A stretch of 64,000 nucleotides of DNA from Brachypodius melanocephalos (lineage: Eukaryota > Chordata > Aves > Passeriformes > Pycnonotidae). The notes under the pieces were generated by a model. The model ran no database searches and was not told the origin of the DNA. It saw only the letters and a list, made by a program, of their open reading frames with translations. Below are positions 25,741 to 39,022 of this stretch, one piece after another (position 1 is the first letter of the stretch; each line of letters starts with the position of its first letter). The stretch spans positions 49,369,639-49,433,638 of the forward strand of contig VZSR01001685.1 in NCBI GenBank assembly GCA_013398615.1, given 5' to 3'. A program made the translations under genes and the position numbers.

Positions 25741-28700
25741 CAGATGGTTCACCTTTGAGAGGAAAGCAGCTACATAGGCTAGAGAGATGAAGATTTTAGC
25801 CAGGATTTTGGATGGATGATTACTACAGACCATTAAGCTCTTCTCCTCTGGCTGGATTTATTGTTGACTCAACAAAGAAACACAATGGGGGCTGGGTACC
25901 TGCCAGGGCTGTGCAAAGCATTTGAGCCAAATTTATTTTAAAAAAGGAAAAGCCAGCGTAACATCGGAAGGAAGCTACAGACACTTGTTTTCTCCTGCAC
26001 CTGCAAAACCAAAGCTAACTTCCCTCTCAATGGGAAATCTGCAAGTGCAGAAGCCAGAAGCTTTTGAGAAATACCCTCCTCCTTGTCACCATAGAATAAT
26101 GTTTAAAAGGCCCATCTCCATCACACACTTCACTTCCCAAAGTTGAGCACATTTCAATTCACCTTCTCCTAGCAACTTGCAGCTCCTTTTCTAGGGACTA
26201 TGACTGACAAAGCAATGGGAAGGGGAAAAAAGCAAACCTGACAAATGCCCAGTCCCCCAGGGCAGCCAGCTCTGAGCAGGGGGACACCACTGGAATCGCT
26301 GGCATCTCAGGAGCAGATAGAGATGGATGATCTGGATCTGCAGAGAGCTTAGGTTTGTCAAATGACTTCTGCAGGCTTTGTGCCAGAAAGAAGCAGAATG
26401 AAACAGAGATAATCCCCTGAAAGAATGCCCCATACAGCAGGGGAACAGCCAGATGCTTCCTGTGCATGATATTTCAGGGCAGCATAAGATACAGATCAGG
26501 ACAGAGGTTCAGCAAGGTCATCAGCAGCAGGTCAGAGGGGAAAAAGTTAAAAAAAAATTGGAATACAACAAAGCAAAAGCAGAACTACAGGGCAAATGCC
26601 TTGTGCTGAGAAGTTGTGACTCCCTGAGGCCTGGCACTGAGAAAGGGTAGGCAGAGCACCAGAGAGGCACTCGGAGCAAAGCTGAACGTGGGCGGACGGT
26701 AATTTGAGGCTTTCTGCAAAGTCAAATATTCATAAAAGGTTCTGCAAAAACCTTGAAAATAAAGAAAGCATTATTGCAAAACAGGCTGAGAATTCCCCAA
26801 CCTGAAATGGAACTTTTGTTTTAAGAGCTTCCAGAGTTAAAAATAAATAAAATAATTTTATTTAAAAATAAATAAAATAATCAACATGCTAAAATGGCAT
26901 GCAGTAGAGGTTTCTTTCTTTCTGTAAGCATCAGAAAGTCTAAGGATCATCCATAACAGTCATGTCACACCTCAAAAGAACTGCCCCACAAGTTAGTTTT
27001 GTTTCTTTTTAACACACTTCCTTAAGTACCCGAAATTAGGTAATTAAGAAAATAGTCCCTCTAGCAGACATCTGGGCTTTCTGTGGTCAGATTTTCCAGC
27101 TATATTATGTGCTATTTAGCAACATCTTTCCTCATCTTCAAGTATTTTGGTGTCTCAGGGGATTTTAGATCACATCATAACTAAGGCTATAGCTGCCCAG
27201 CTAGTGACAAATAATCAGAATATTATGAGCTGAACACACAGAGAGACAGAGAGCAGAGTGTTGAGAGCCAGAGGTGTGATGCAGAATTACAATATGAAAT
27301 CTTCTGAAAATGAATCATGTTTTCACATCCCTCAGCTGCATTTGCAAAGCGTTGCTCCTTTTACTTGTCTATGATTGACCAGTATTTTTTGCTTTATTCT
27401 TTTACATACTTAGCTGTTAACAGAGAACAGAAATGATGCTTCCTTACTAAACAAACTTCACTTTTACATTCCCTCATCCCTTCCTAAGAAAAGCCAACTA
27501 AAAGCACACTTTTCCAATGACAGTGAACATGTGTAAGAGCAATGGGCTATCAAATTAAAGACAAATGTGTTATAATATAAACACTGACTTGCATGCACAG
27601 CAGAGCAGTCCTGCTGAAAAAGGAGCTAATGAATCCTCTGCTACAAATCATCAGAAAAGTACATTTGAGCAGTGTGAACAAAGGGAAATTGCCACTGAAA
27701 TTACAATTGTTCAGATGGTTGTACAGGAGAAATTCCATCCTCAGGTTATGACCAGCAGCTGGTGTTCCAAAGGACCACCAGAATGTTATGAAAGGCTCTT
27801 TGAGGCAGGAAGAGCCATTTCCTGCTTGACCCTACAGAGGCAGCAATACAGCCCAAATATGAGACACAGCACCTGGTGTATCAGAAACCCTGCTCTGCTG
27901 GTTTACTCCAAACTATAGCACAGCAGCAAGTTTCAGGGTCAACTAGACTTTGATGAAGCATCACCGCTCCACTGGAACTTGAATGCTGCTATTCTTTCAT
28001 TTGAGAAAAAAAAAGAACACCCTAACATTTGCCCTGTGGAGAGAGCTCACAGCATCGTTTCAATCAGGGGACAAGGCAAAGTAATAAATACTTGAGGAAG
28101 CTGTTTCCTCAGGTGGCAAAGAACCACTTTGAAAAAGGTTCACTCACTGCACATATGGGCACTTGGGATGGGGTCAGTCTGGGCCACCCATCCATGATAG
28201 GGTACAGGGGGTGTAGGCAGCAGGAAGACACCAACCAGTTTTCAGCTGAGCATGGATCTAAGCACAGTTGAGTATCTGGGTTTTGACTCTGTTTCAGGTA
28301 TTAAGGTTTTATGGAAAAGAGTCTGGGTCTTCAGTTCTACAGGACACATCTCAGTCAACCAGGCTAGTGATTCTTTTTTGTTTCTTCCTACAGAAAGAGG
28401 AGCAGATCCTGCTCATTTTGGACCATAAGGAAGCTTTTCTATCTCTTCCACATTCGTCTAAAAGGAACACCTCTGTGTTACATATTTTTCAAAAGATAAC
28501 ATACACACATATACATATATATGAGTCTTTTGTAGGTTTGGGTTTTTTAATGACATACAAGAAGCAAGGCAGCATGGCCCTCACTGACTTTCATTAAGGT
28601 GGAGACAGCTCAGTGCTGTCTGGGCTCTGAATGTCTCCCATCAGGTTGGTGGATGGGCACAACCTTGGTGCTTTAGTTCTCCACAGAGCCAGCATTAGCT

Positions 28701-30228
28701 CCCTCATTTAGACATCCCGGCCTCTGCCCTCTGGCACTTGCATCCCCAGCTAAGAGGTTAATAGGATCTCACTGCCAGCTGTGCTGGGGCAGGACCCATC
28801 TGATCTCACGTCACACCTCAACGCTGCCAGAGCAAGTCATCAAGGCTTCTTTAACTGCCAGCACAGAGCAAGATCCACGTCCAGAGCCTGTTTTTCCAAT
28901 GCCTCCTCTAAACGAGACAAATGACGTATTCAAGTACCTATTTCTCATTGTGACCCATAAAAGGAGGACAGATCACCAGCTCTGACAGCAGCACATGCTT
29001 TGCAGATGCTTCTGCTCTGTCAGATGTAGCCAACATCGATCTGCACTCTGAGGAAATTCTAGCACAGGAAAACTCTCCTTGTTCCAAAAGGAACATGAAC
29101 TGCTTTCACCTTGTACCATGCCTGTCCTCCACGCACCCACTGCCTTTCATTTGACAAGGAGAGCAGTTTTCTCCTGATTGAGAGAAACTGGAGCATTCTT
29201 AAAAGAAAATTAAGATTATCCCCAGTATTGGTTCTGCCAGTGGCTCTCTCAGACAGCAGCAAGGAGAAGGGGCAGATGGAGTGGGAGTCTCCTCCATGAG
29301 AGCCACACATCTACTAAACCTGGAGCAAGATGGACAAACCAAGCCTCAGTGCTGAAGGGCAGAGTTTGTCGCCAGACATGAGCATGCTTTTCCTTCATAT
29401 CTTAGTCATCCTACATGTTTTTGCTCTCCACTTTGCTTCTTAAGGAAATAAGTCCCAGAAGCCAGGTGTTTTTCCTAGCTGTTTGTTTTCTTGGTTCCAA
29501 TTGACAGCTTTCTCTTGTCCCTTTCTGTCCACACCACAAACCCAGGACAGTACTCTGAGCCACCTTGCCTGAAAAGTCACATAAATGAAGAATAGAGACA
29601 TGTCTGGGGACAAAATGTACTGGAGCTGCAATGTTCAAGAAGCCCTCAAAACCTAAAACCACCTTTCCTGGCATGTGTGCAACCGGCACATTTCAATCCC
29701 CCTTCCTAGCACCAGGACCAAGAGGAGACAGAGATAAAACAGTGACAGGCTTCATCCTGCCAGAGAAGAAGAGTTCCAGGGAGCAGTTCCCTCCACTCTC
29801 CATCACTGCATGTCAAGTACAGTAGGAGAATGACATCTCTGAGTGGTCACCAGAGTCACTGCAGACTGCACAGCACCTCAGGTTATGGAGCTGCCTGGGC
29901 AGCAGAAATTCCTCAGGCCACCAAGGCTTTCTGCTTAAAAAAGCAGCTCCTTTGAGCCTGGCAGCTCTCCAAACTCCCATCCCAAGGGGCACTGCCATGC
30001 ACCTGGGCTGCTCCACTCCTGCACCAATGCACCCTTCTCTGCTCAGGGGTCATGGTGGCTCTCATGGCAGGCAGGCAGCAGCATCCCACTTGGATAATGC
30101 CTTAAACAATGTCCCACATCTTTGCCATGCTGACAGCAAATCCTGCTGAGGGACATCTACTCTCAGCACACTGTCAATCACATGCTGTCATCTGTAACCA
30201 TGTCTGCTACACATCAAGAGCCATTAAT
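25741..30228. other. Unique sequence, no gene seen
   Basis: It contains a two-copy 25-bp AT-rich tandem repeat (26839-26882) and a TA/CA patch near 28.50-28.53 kb. Frames of up to 117 codons have no domain and no repeat support. Confidence 0.5.
26837..26882. repeat. Two-copy AT-rich 25-bp tandem repeat
   Basis: AAAAATAAATAAAATAAT appears at 26839 and again at 26864, joined by TTTATTT. It is low-complexity sequence, probably from slippage. Confidence 0.85.
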
Positions 30229-30425
30229 CCCAGAACGGCTTGGGGTGGAAGGGACCTTTAAGATCTTCCTGTTCCAAACCCCTGCCATGGGCAGGGACAC
30301 CTTCCATTAGAGTGTGTTAGTCACAGCCCCATCAACCTGGCCTTGAACTCTTCCAGGAATGTGACATCTACAGCTTCTCTGGGCAGCCTGTTCCAGTGTC
30401 TCACCACCCTAACAGTAAAAGAGCC
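30229..30425 (-). mobile_element. CR1 LINE 3' fragment
   Basis: The reverse-complement CR1 tail is seen as GGCTTGGGGTGGAAGGGACC, then CCTGCCATGGGCAGGGACAC and GGGCAGCCTGTTCCAGTG. It is truncated on the 5' side near 30425 and has no coding capacity. Confidence 0.9.
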
Positions 30426-32121
30426 ACCCATTCTTCTCATCCGGTACATTAAAGGCTACAAGGTTGTAGCTTGCAAAACCTAAACCATTTCATTAAAATT
30501 CCATCTAAACCTACCTCTGTTTTTCTTTCCTGTACATCAGCAGGCAAGACAAATGCTCTATTTCTCTTGTTGCAGATTGGGACCTCACAGTATAGACCTT
30601 GCTGGTTTTTATTACTCCCACATACAGCAAAGCCTCCTTTCCCTTTGCTACCCTCTGACACACTGTCACTGCAGGGGTAAAAAGGAAGGAGAAGAAAGTA
30701 ATGACACAAAACAAAAGGTTTTAACCTGAAGTTTATTCCTCTTCAGCTGTCTGAGGCTGCTTGAAGCATGAATCCAGTTCTGCTGTTTAAAATAGGAATT
30801 ACCCAAGTGACTCACCTCTTGCTGAGAGAGAGACCACTGGCTTGTTCATCATGTGCCAGTGCTCAGGGCACGCCACTTGTCCCTACTTACAGAAAGAACC
30901 TGATTCCTGCAATTTATTCCTGGGTCTGCTGTGGATTGTGTGGTTATGGGGAAATTGCAATAAAAACTGGAAAACTTGACAATTTTAAACTGATGCTTAC
31001 ATTCCCAACAGCCTCTTCCCGTACAGATTGTTTAAGCTCCAATGCCGAAGCAGAGATTTCAAACTTGTGCTTAAATTGTAAGTCTCATTCGCATAGTCAT
31101 TAGCAGCATTAAATTGAGGGAGAATCTGCTATGAAACTTAATCATCTGGTACCATGAAAAAGTGCTGGCATGGCTGTTTGATGCTGTGATAGAGGCTGGT
31201 ACTCCAAACCAGGAGAGAGCAGAGCTTTTCAAGCTCTGCTCATTACTGCTTTGCAATGACACAGGAAACAGCAAGGGCTTTAATCTCTAAATATTTTTTC
31301 ATTCAGGGATTTGGGAACAATCTAGAGGATATAGAAGTTGTTATGTTTTGTTTTCTCCATTAAATGCTTCATTAGAGTACTGTTCATTTAATAACATGCT
31401 TGGGGAGAAAAAAAAAAAAGGAAATAAGTGATGTGTTTTTATGCAAAACCAAAACTCTGACACCTCTTTGCTCCTGTTGTGCTGCAAGCCAGCTTGCTTG
31501 AGTTTCAGAAGACTTGGTTTTGCATAAGAATGTTTCACAGAACAAGTGAGAAAAACAATTTCAAAACACAAGGGAAAAATTAGGAGGGAAAACACAAGAC
31601 AAGGTGGTCAGATGAGCAGTTTAAGATTCTGACACCTTGATCTCAGCACATCAAATAGAATGCATGTACTCATATGCAGCCTGTGCCCTCTTCCTAAAAA
31701 TACACTGCCTCCTTGGTGCAGATATTTGATTTCAGATCAAAGCATTCTCAAAGATTGTTTGCTTTTTTTTTTTTTTCTTTCAGTCACTTCCTCCAGTAAC
31801 TCACTGCTCCAAACACCCCTTGATACATTGAATACAGGGCAGCACTTCGGATTCAAGTTTCAGGGCTGTACATCACTATGACTGATCAGACTTCAGCACA
31901 AAGACTGCGTAATGAAAATTTCAGGAAGAGGGAGGATTAATTTTGGTGTGATACCACAAATCAGTCTATTTTAGAGTAATTAAGTCCAGCAGCTACAAGC
32001 CTGGCAACACAAACAGGTCTGCTGCAGGTACCCTGCAGCAATGCAAGCTGCAAGCTTTGTGACTAACACAGATTTATGGTGGGACTCATCTGCCCAGTAA
32101 TCCCCAGCAGTGTGATTATTA
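30426..32121. other. Unique sequence, no gene seen
   Basis: No repeat or exon was recognised. There is a T14 run near 31763. The part at 31.0-31.2 kb is balanced and repeat-free but otherwise unremarkable. Confidence 0.5.
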
Positions 32122-32290
32122 CTGCAACAGGCTGCCCAGAGCAGGTGGGTGCTGCACACCTGGAAATGTCCAAGGTCAGCATAGACAGGGCTCTGATCTA
32201 GTGGAGGTGTCCCTGCACATTGCAGGGGGTGGGACTAGATGATTTCTAAAGGTCTTTTCCCACACAAATCATCCTGTCATTCCATGATTC
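32122..32290 (+). mobile_element. CR1 LINE 3' fragment
   Basis: It begins at GCAACAGGCTGCCCAGAGCA (CR1 ORF2 end), continues through CTAGTGGAGGTGTCCCTGCA and GGGACTAGATGATTTCTAAA, and ends in CATTCCATGATT. The copy is truncated at its 5' end. Confidence 0.9.
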
Positions 32291-35200
32291 TCCTCCCTTG
32301 CCAGCCTATCCCCAAGGTCAGAGGCAGAGTGTGATGCTTCCAGGTCAGAGGAGCAGCAAATACAAAAAGCACCTAATGAAGTCACAGTGGCCATCCAGGC
32401 AAAATGTGGTGAAATCCTGCCATGGTAAATTTGGTAAGAGCTGCAGGCAGAGGAAGGAATTCAACAGCCTGATTTACTGTGGCTGGTTATTTTAAGCATA
32501 GTGGAAAATGCATCGACGATCCTTGGTTTAATAATTAAGAGAATCAAACTAAAACTTCAGGCCAAATTATGTTCCCATTTTAGTTCATTTAGATCCGTGA
32601 AAATGAATTGAATTACTCAAGATCTTCATCGATGTAATAAGCCTGGTCATTTTGGCACTGCAGTCCATGGGTACTCATTACAGCAGCTAAACCACAGCCC
32701 TGCTCCAGATGGCTTGTCTCTACAACACAGCATACATCCAAGGCACTCCAAAAACTAATCACCCCCTGATCATATCCCTTCAATTAAAAATTACTCAATA
32801 TTTCCAATTGCTCGCATCCATTTCAGAAATAACAGAAAATTACAAAGTGCTTGGCCAGTAATATGCAGCTTTTCCTACACCACAGAAATGTCAGCTAAGC
32901 AATATTAACCAGTTCAGCAAGGCAGTAGATTTTATATCTGGTATGTGGTGTATTTTAAAATTTCTCCACCTTTACATCTGCTGTGGCAACAGCTGTGGGG
33001 CCAGATGAGAGTAGAGACGAACAGGGAAAAATATCTCTTACCTCACAGTGGAAATATAGATGGAGAAAAATTTTAGAGAATTTGATTCAATAAAACAGCA
33101 AAAGCTTCCCAGGAAGGTCCAGTATCACTCTTTTTCCCTGAAGAGGACTCAGGTTGATGCACACATTGCTGCAGAGGTGAGACTGAAGGAAAGGAGAGCT
33201 TTGCTGAAGAGAGTGGGATTAACCAGGAGTTCTCATTCCCTCAGTAAATCCCACATTTGCTTACATGGCACTTACTGTGGTTTATATCAGGTAAATATAG
33301 AAAAGTAGAGAGATGTGGACCTGAGATGATGATGATTATTTCAGGGAAAACAGAAAAATGAAAAGATCTCACCACAGAGTTTTCCAGGCTACTCATAAAC
33401 TACAAACACAAAGCCAACCGAGGTTTTTATTTTAATGCCAGCTCCTCAGAGCATCACTCACCAGCTGTTTCAGCTTGAATCAATGAAGTCTCACCTCCAG
33501 GAATGCAGTCATCAGCTGCTCCAGTCTCTGCTGACAGACAGGGTTTACATCAGCTATGGCTAACAACTTGGAGTGGCTAGCAATAAAACTAAATATATCT
33601 TTGAGGAAGTAGCAGACTTTCTTACTTATTATATGGAAAATTAAGGGTATTTTCCAGACAAATGACTGTGCATGTCAAATTTGGTTCATTATGTTTATTG
33701 CCATAACCATGCTTTCAGGCTGGAAAGGAAAATGCAGCTCAGCTCCACAGCAGGAGCAGATGTTTGCATGGCATAACTGAACCAGTGTGAGCAAAATCTT
33801 CCTGTATTGAACTTTTTTGGTAAGTGTCCCAGAGTTCAGTGTTTTTTCCATTGTGTTGAGTGAATCATGGGATGTAGGCACCCTACAGTCCATAAAGACA
33901 GGACCCTCCTCAGTCATCTAACTACTGTAGCCTAAAGCTTGGAGTATCTCAAATTGACCATGGCAAAGAGACAGCAACTAAGAAATCTGAGCTGATAACA
34001 GAATTCAAGAACAAAATCTAAAAGGAAATGTGTGGCCCATTGCATGAGGCTACCAATCTGGTTCCCACTGTATGGGTGCATTTAGTATGTCCAAACACTG
34101 TACAAATGTGTCACAACAGCAAAGTTGTGCTTTGCAGAATGACAAACATGGTCATTTGAGAACATGCACAGCTATATAATAATATACCAGTTTCCTTTAG
34201 AGCAGCCCCATGAAGTGTTTTCGACTTTCCCTTAATTGCAATATAAACACAGCCTTAAAAACGAGCATGTCAAGAACCAAAACACGAACAAAAAGAATAT
34301 TAATGTGGGGCCATAAAGGAGTTGGCACGATGACTTAAAGACAATCTGTGCCTTCCCACCCTGAAACTGTACATTTGCTTTTGGTACCTGTCTCAGTGAA
34401 CACTAACTGAACCTGTGCTAATAAAAATCAGTTTTCTTCTCAGCAGCTAAGTATGATGTAGCCTTTTTTCCAGAAACCCCAGTATTTTCAGCTAACAGCT
34501 TCACACTGTTCTAGGTTGCAGACCTCTTCTTACAGATGCCACTCATGACCAGAGACTCAATGTACTAACTTATTTTTGCTTCACTGCGAGCAACCAGAGT
34601 CGCTGCAGGTCATTAAAGAGATTTGTCTGGCTGAACAGCTTCCAGAAGTGCAATGAAGTAGTTATTTAATATCCTCAGATGAAAGGTGCTATGCAAATAG
34701 GGAGCACTGTGTTGTGCCAAAGAGGATCCTCTGATTACCTCCTATTAGTCCAATAGGGGTAAATGAGTTCTAGCCTGAGGTTTTGCAGTACCATTTCCCT
34801 GCTAAACAAGCTGTAGTTGACTTAGCCTGACAAATGTAAACAGTTAACCCACAGGAACTCAGGTCTCCTTTTCATATTTGCAGGTCAGCTGCCTTGAGAG
34901 AATGTCTGAAGTACAAACAGGCTTTCAGGGCCAGATTCTGATTTCATTCAGGATGGTGTAAATCAGGAATAATCCCTTTAGAGATTAGTAGGAGTGAGAT
35001 CAGATTCAGGCTCTTGGAATTAAGACGTACAAACCATGTGCTTGTGGGCTTATTCTAATTCTGCTAAGTACACCACAATTCTCCTTCATGTCCTTCTCCC
35101 ATTCTGTCTAAAGCACTCTGAGCTGAAGAGCAAGGAAAGTCCTGCTCTGAACACACAACAGAAGATGTTTGGCATCACAAAATATTTTTGCCTACAAAGC

Positions 35201-35926
35201 TCTTAAATAAGCCATGTGCTTTAAAAACAAAAATACAAACCCCAACCCAAAAAAACCCTCTACAAACCAACACAAAAAATAAAAAGACAAAAAAGGCCAC
35301 CTTCAAATTACATAAGCAGAGTGAAGATATGTTTAAAGATCATCCTTATCCCCAAACTGTAAATTAATTACAGTAACCTTTTTTACAAGAAATCAACACA
35401 TTTAATTTCTCCATTTTACAGCATCTGCCTGGTTCTGGGCATATATCAAAGGAAAGAACAAGCAGAGCCTTTGCCAGATGCCTGCAACATCCTTAGGAAG
35501 CATCTGGATGGAACTTCCAGCATTGCTACAAATTATTGCAATGTCATCTGAAAGTTACTTGTGTCCTTTCCCTGACACTGTCTCCTTTGATAGGTCAAGC
35601 AATGAAAATATAACCATGCCAGTCAGCACCTTGCTTATTTTTAGGTAAGCTCAGAAAACAAGTCACCACCTTAATGAAAGGTTTATCTCTGTTCAGCTGA
35701 ACTAAAAGGATGCCACTTTTGCCATTCATGATGCTGTGGTGCACCCTTGCTACCACACTGGTTTTCAGTGTGCACCTAGAGAATCCTGGTGAAAGAAACC
35801 AAGCGACAAATCTCCATCCTGCTTAGATAAAGATACAAATCTCACAAGTGATGAGGAACTATGAGGTTACCCACTGAGGAGGACAGCACGAGCCTGCATA
35901 AACACCACTCCATTTGGTGTAGTGTC
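32291..35926. other. Unique sequence, no gene seen
   Basis: There is an A-rich patch at 35.22-35.30 kb. An 82-codon plus-strand frame at 33060-33308 has no recognised family. No repeat was identified. Confidence 0.5.
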
Positions 35927-36389
35927 TGATTTGGGGCAGTATGGGGCTGTGTTTTGGGTGGTTTTCATGCTGCCATGGTGACCAGAAGACTGGGAGTCCA
36001 TGGGAAGCTGGGAGGAGAAACAGCCAGGACAGGTGACCCCAGCTGACCCAAGGGACACTCCATACCACATGACATCATGCTCGTATATAAAGTGGGGGGG
36101 ACAAGGAGGGGACATTTGGGGTGATGTTGATTGTCTTTTTAAGTCACCATTACCTTAGATGGGGCCCTGCTCTTCTGGGGATGGCTGAACATCTGCCTGC
36201 CCATGGGAAGCAGGAAATGATCTCCTTGTTTCGTTTGTGGGCATAGCTTTTGCTTTTCCCTATTAAACTGTCTTTATCACAGCCCATGAGTTTTCCAGCT
36301 TATACCCTTCCAATTCTCCCCCCCCCAGTCCCACTGGTGGGGGAGTGAGAGAGTGGTGCTTAGTTGCTGGCTGGGGTAAAACCACAGCA
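35927..36389 (+). mobile_element. ERV-type solo LTR with intact core promoter and poly(A) signal
   Basis: It matches an avian LTR family: an early stretch around AGTATGGGGCTGTGTTTTGG, then GGGACACTCCATACCACATG, a CRE-like TGACATCA, a TATA box (TATATAA, 36084-36090), the CCTGCCCATGGGAAGCAGG stretch, a poly(A) signal (ATTAAA, 36262-36267) and an end at GGGTAAAACCACAGCA. No internal retroviral sequence adjoins either side, so it is a solo LTR. About 70-80 bp after the first 35 bases appear missing compared with the 60.4 kb copy. The 5' edge is approximate. AGTGT occurs at 35921-35925 and again right after the 3' edge, a possible but off-register target duplication. Confidence 0.82.
36084..36090 (+). 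promoter_or_regulatory. LTR TATA box
   Basis: TATATAA lies inside the solo LTR, about 170 bp upstream of its ATTAAA signal. This is the expected U3/R arrangement, so the LTR could in principle start a transcript to the right. Confidence 0.6.
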
Positions 36390-38590
36390 AGTGTTTTAGT
36401 CTCTCTGTCATGATGCTTACATCACTTATGCCTCCTAAAATAGCCAACTGGGCAGGCTGAAGGACATCTTTAATGCTAATGCCAGTGCTGTGGCTTTGTT
36501 CTGCACCTCCTGAAAAAATCCAAACCAATTTTAACACTCTCAACATCCAAGACACTTTTTGGGTGCCTGCTGCACACCCTAAAGATCACTCATCAGGTTT
36601 GAAATCTTCCACCACCTACTGTTGACAAGGATTGTTTGTCCTGTGGCCTTTGAGGAAAAACATCTTGTTAACCATCTCACATCCCAGCAATTTTGGACAG
36701 GAAGTTAAAATTCAATAGGAGCTATAAGTGGACTGGGAAGGGCTGTCACACCTGTGAAAGAATTTCCTTGGGGAAGGAAAGAGTGAGAAAGAAAATTTTA
36801 TTTTTACTCACTTTCAGCTAGACTCTTAGACAGTAATGACTAATGGCTCTAAGGAAAGGGCTCTACTATACGGATGGAAGAGTCCTGTTGGCTTTGGGTA
36901 AGGGAACTACCATGGACAAGTTCATACAAATGCCATGTGTTTTACAGATTATGAGAAGCCACAAGCTTTGTAAACCTCAGGAAACAGATGTCAGCAATCA
37001 ATTCAAATGTGTGTGTTGAACAACATTCCCATGCTCACTCAGAGGGAAGCATGCTGCCCTTACTGACTTCTGAAATATTTTGCTCTTGCCTTCAACAGTC
37101 TCCAGGTAATGAGCGGATCAAGCTCTAATGAGCTCACTAGGTATGACAAGTCTATACTCAAGGTTACTGAGCACGACCCTATTCTCTCCTGGAGAAAGGA
37201 GGAAGTGTTACGGAGCATTTTTTTCTGACGAAGAAGAGAGTATCATAAACAAAACACAGGACGTGATTCGAGATGCAGACACACCCACCTTTCCTTGGAA
37301 GTCAATATTGTTGGTGCCACGCAAAACAATGCTGACACTTACCTGCCCAGGAGTAGCAATCAGCTCACAAGAGAGCACAGCAGCTAGAGGGGGAGATCTG
37401 AAAGATTGGTTCTGACAGCCATAAAAGCAAGAGGCTTTTAATATTCAGAACAGTGTCAGTGCCCTAATAACAGAATTTCCAGCTCCAAGAACTAGAGTTG
37501 TCAACTGAGGCCTGATCAGATACAAAAGTAACAAAGGCAAATTTGGGTGGGTTCCCTTTGTAGAGATGAGGGACTGTGAAAGAGATACTTTTCAAAACAA
37601 GCAAATCTCTCCTGGTTTTGCCCCTAATTTAACCCTTGGGCAAGGGGTGGCAGTGTGCCACATCTCGCTGCTCAAGTGAGGAGGCTGCCAGCAGCACAGC
37701 AGGTGGCACCAGCCCCATGGCAGAAGAGCCACCAAGTAAAGCCAGCTGGTCTCATCCAGGAGTGGGAAGGGTTTCATGCCACCCTGGCAATCCCACCCTC
37801 AGGATGTGCCCCTCCCTGCTTGTGCCAAGCAACCCTGAAACTCCCAAAGCAAAGTGCATCAAGTTGCCTGGGGTCTGGTTCCAGTTGCAGCCTGTTCCAC
37901 AAGAAGCTCCTCACTGAAGATACACACTGATACCTTCTGCATATCACAGCCACCAAACTTCCAAGCAAGACAGTAAAGGTGTAAAAAATTGTACTGGCAG
38001 ACAACGGCCAGACTCATAATAAAAATTCCAAATGCAGAGACATGCTGAAAGTAAGGTCAGTGGCTCTGAGAGCAAGGCAGGGGAGAGTTACACCTTAATG
38101 AAAAGCTATTTTCCAAAATGGAGCTGTGCCTGGTGAGTTTATTTCATAAAATTCATAGAACTTCTAAGTTTGTGTCAAAAAAAAGACATTTTGAGCTATG
38201 CTTCTTTAAAAATTCACACACGGACAAAAAAAAAAAAAAAAAAAAACAACCAAAAAAAACCCCCCCAAAAAACCCAGCTGGGTGTGTGAGTCTCTGACAG
38301 CTTGCCTGAGGAGGATCTAAGGAATGCTTTCTGGTGCACCAAGATACACCTCTTGGTCCATCTTGTTCCCACAAGACAATCATCCCTCTTCCAAGATAAA
38401 AACGTCACAAATTTCTTAGGGCTGTTTCTCAATTAGTGTGATGACACTCACCACAGACAGGACTTGGCCATTTTAAGCCAAAGGGACAAAGGGTTACTGT
38501 CACTGGAGTGTAGGAAGCTTTTCTCCAAGGAGAGACAGTGGCCACATAGAGAACTTCTGCCTTAATCTGGGGGAAATTTAGCTTTATATA
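36390..38590. other. Unique sequence with one candidate micro-exon
   Basis: It includes A21 followed by A- and C-runs (38226-38275). On the minus strand a strong donor (GGGCAG|GTAAGTG at about 37342) follows a pyrimidine tract and AG about 41 bp before it. No other support for exons was seen. Confidence 0.45.
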
Positions 38591-39022
38591 GCTGGTGAAG
38601 GGGCTGGAATACAAGTCTTATGAGGACCAGTTGAGGGAGATGAGGGTGTTTAACCTGGACAAAAGGAGGCTGAGGGAGGGACCTTTCCTCTCTCTACAAC
38701 TGCCTTAAAGGAGGTTGTAGCCAGGTGGAGGTCGGTCTCTTCTCCCAAGTAAAAGTAACAAGATGAGAGGAAATGGCTTCAAGTTGCATCAGGAGAAGTT
38801 AAAATTTAACAGTGGGAATTTTTTTTTTTAATGGAATGGGTTGTAAAGCATTGGAACTGGCTGCCCAGGTGAGTGGTGGAGTCACCACCCCAGCAATTGT
38901 TTAGAAAACTTGTGGATGTGGCACTTGACGACATGGTTTAATGGTGAATGTGGTGCCGGTGCTAGGTTGATGGTTGGACTTGATTGTCCTAGACATCTTT
39001 CCCAACTTAATTGATTCTGTGG
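38591..39022 (+). mobile_element. CR1 LINE 3' fragment
   Basis: It begins near GCTGGAATACAAGTCTTATG (CR1 ORF2), passes GGACAAAAGGAGGCTGAGGG and CATTGGAACTGGCTGCCCAG, and ends in GGTTGGACTTGATTGTCCTA with a degraded TTGATTCTGTGG tail. A T-rich patch near 38820 may be a later expansion. It belongs to the same subfamily type as the tail at 52.6 kb. Confidence 0.88.

Noticed and set aside
26837..26882. Short direct repeats as a CRISPR-like array
   Set aside because: Only two copies, AT-only low complexity, no spacer structure, and the DNA is from a vertebrate.
37128..37415. 95-codon plus-strand open frame with protein-like stretches
   Set aside because: No family recognised, and the best splice signal here is on the opposite strand.
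38226..38275. Long A-run as the tail of a processed pseudogene
   Set aside because: No gene-like sequence or target duplication was found on either side. A-, C- and AC-runs together look like simple low-complexity DNA.
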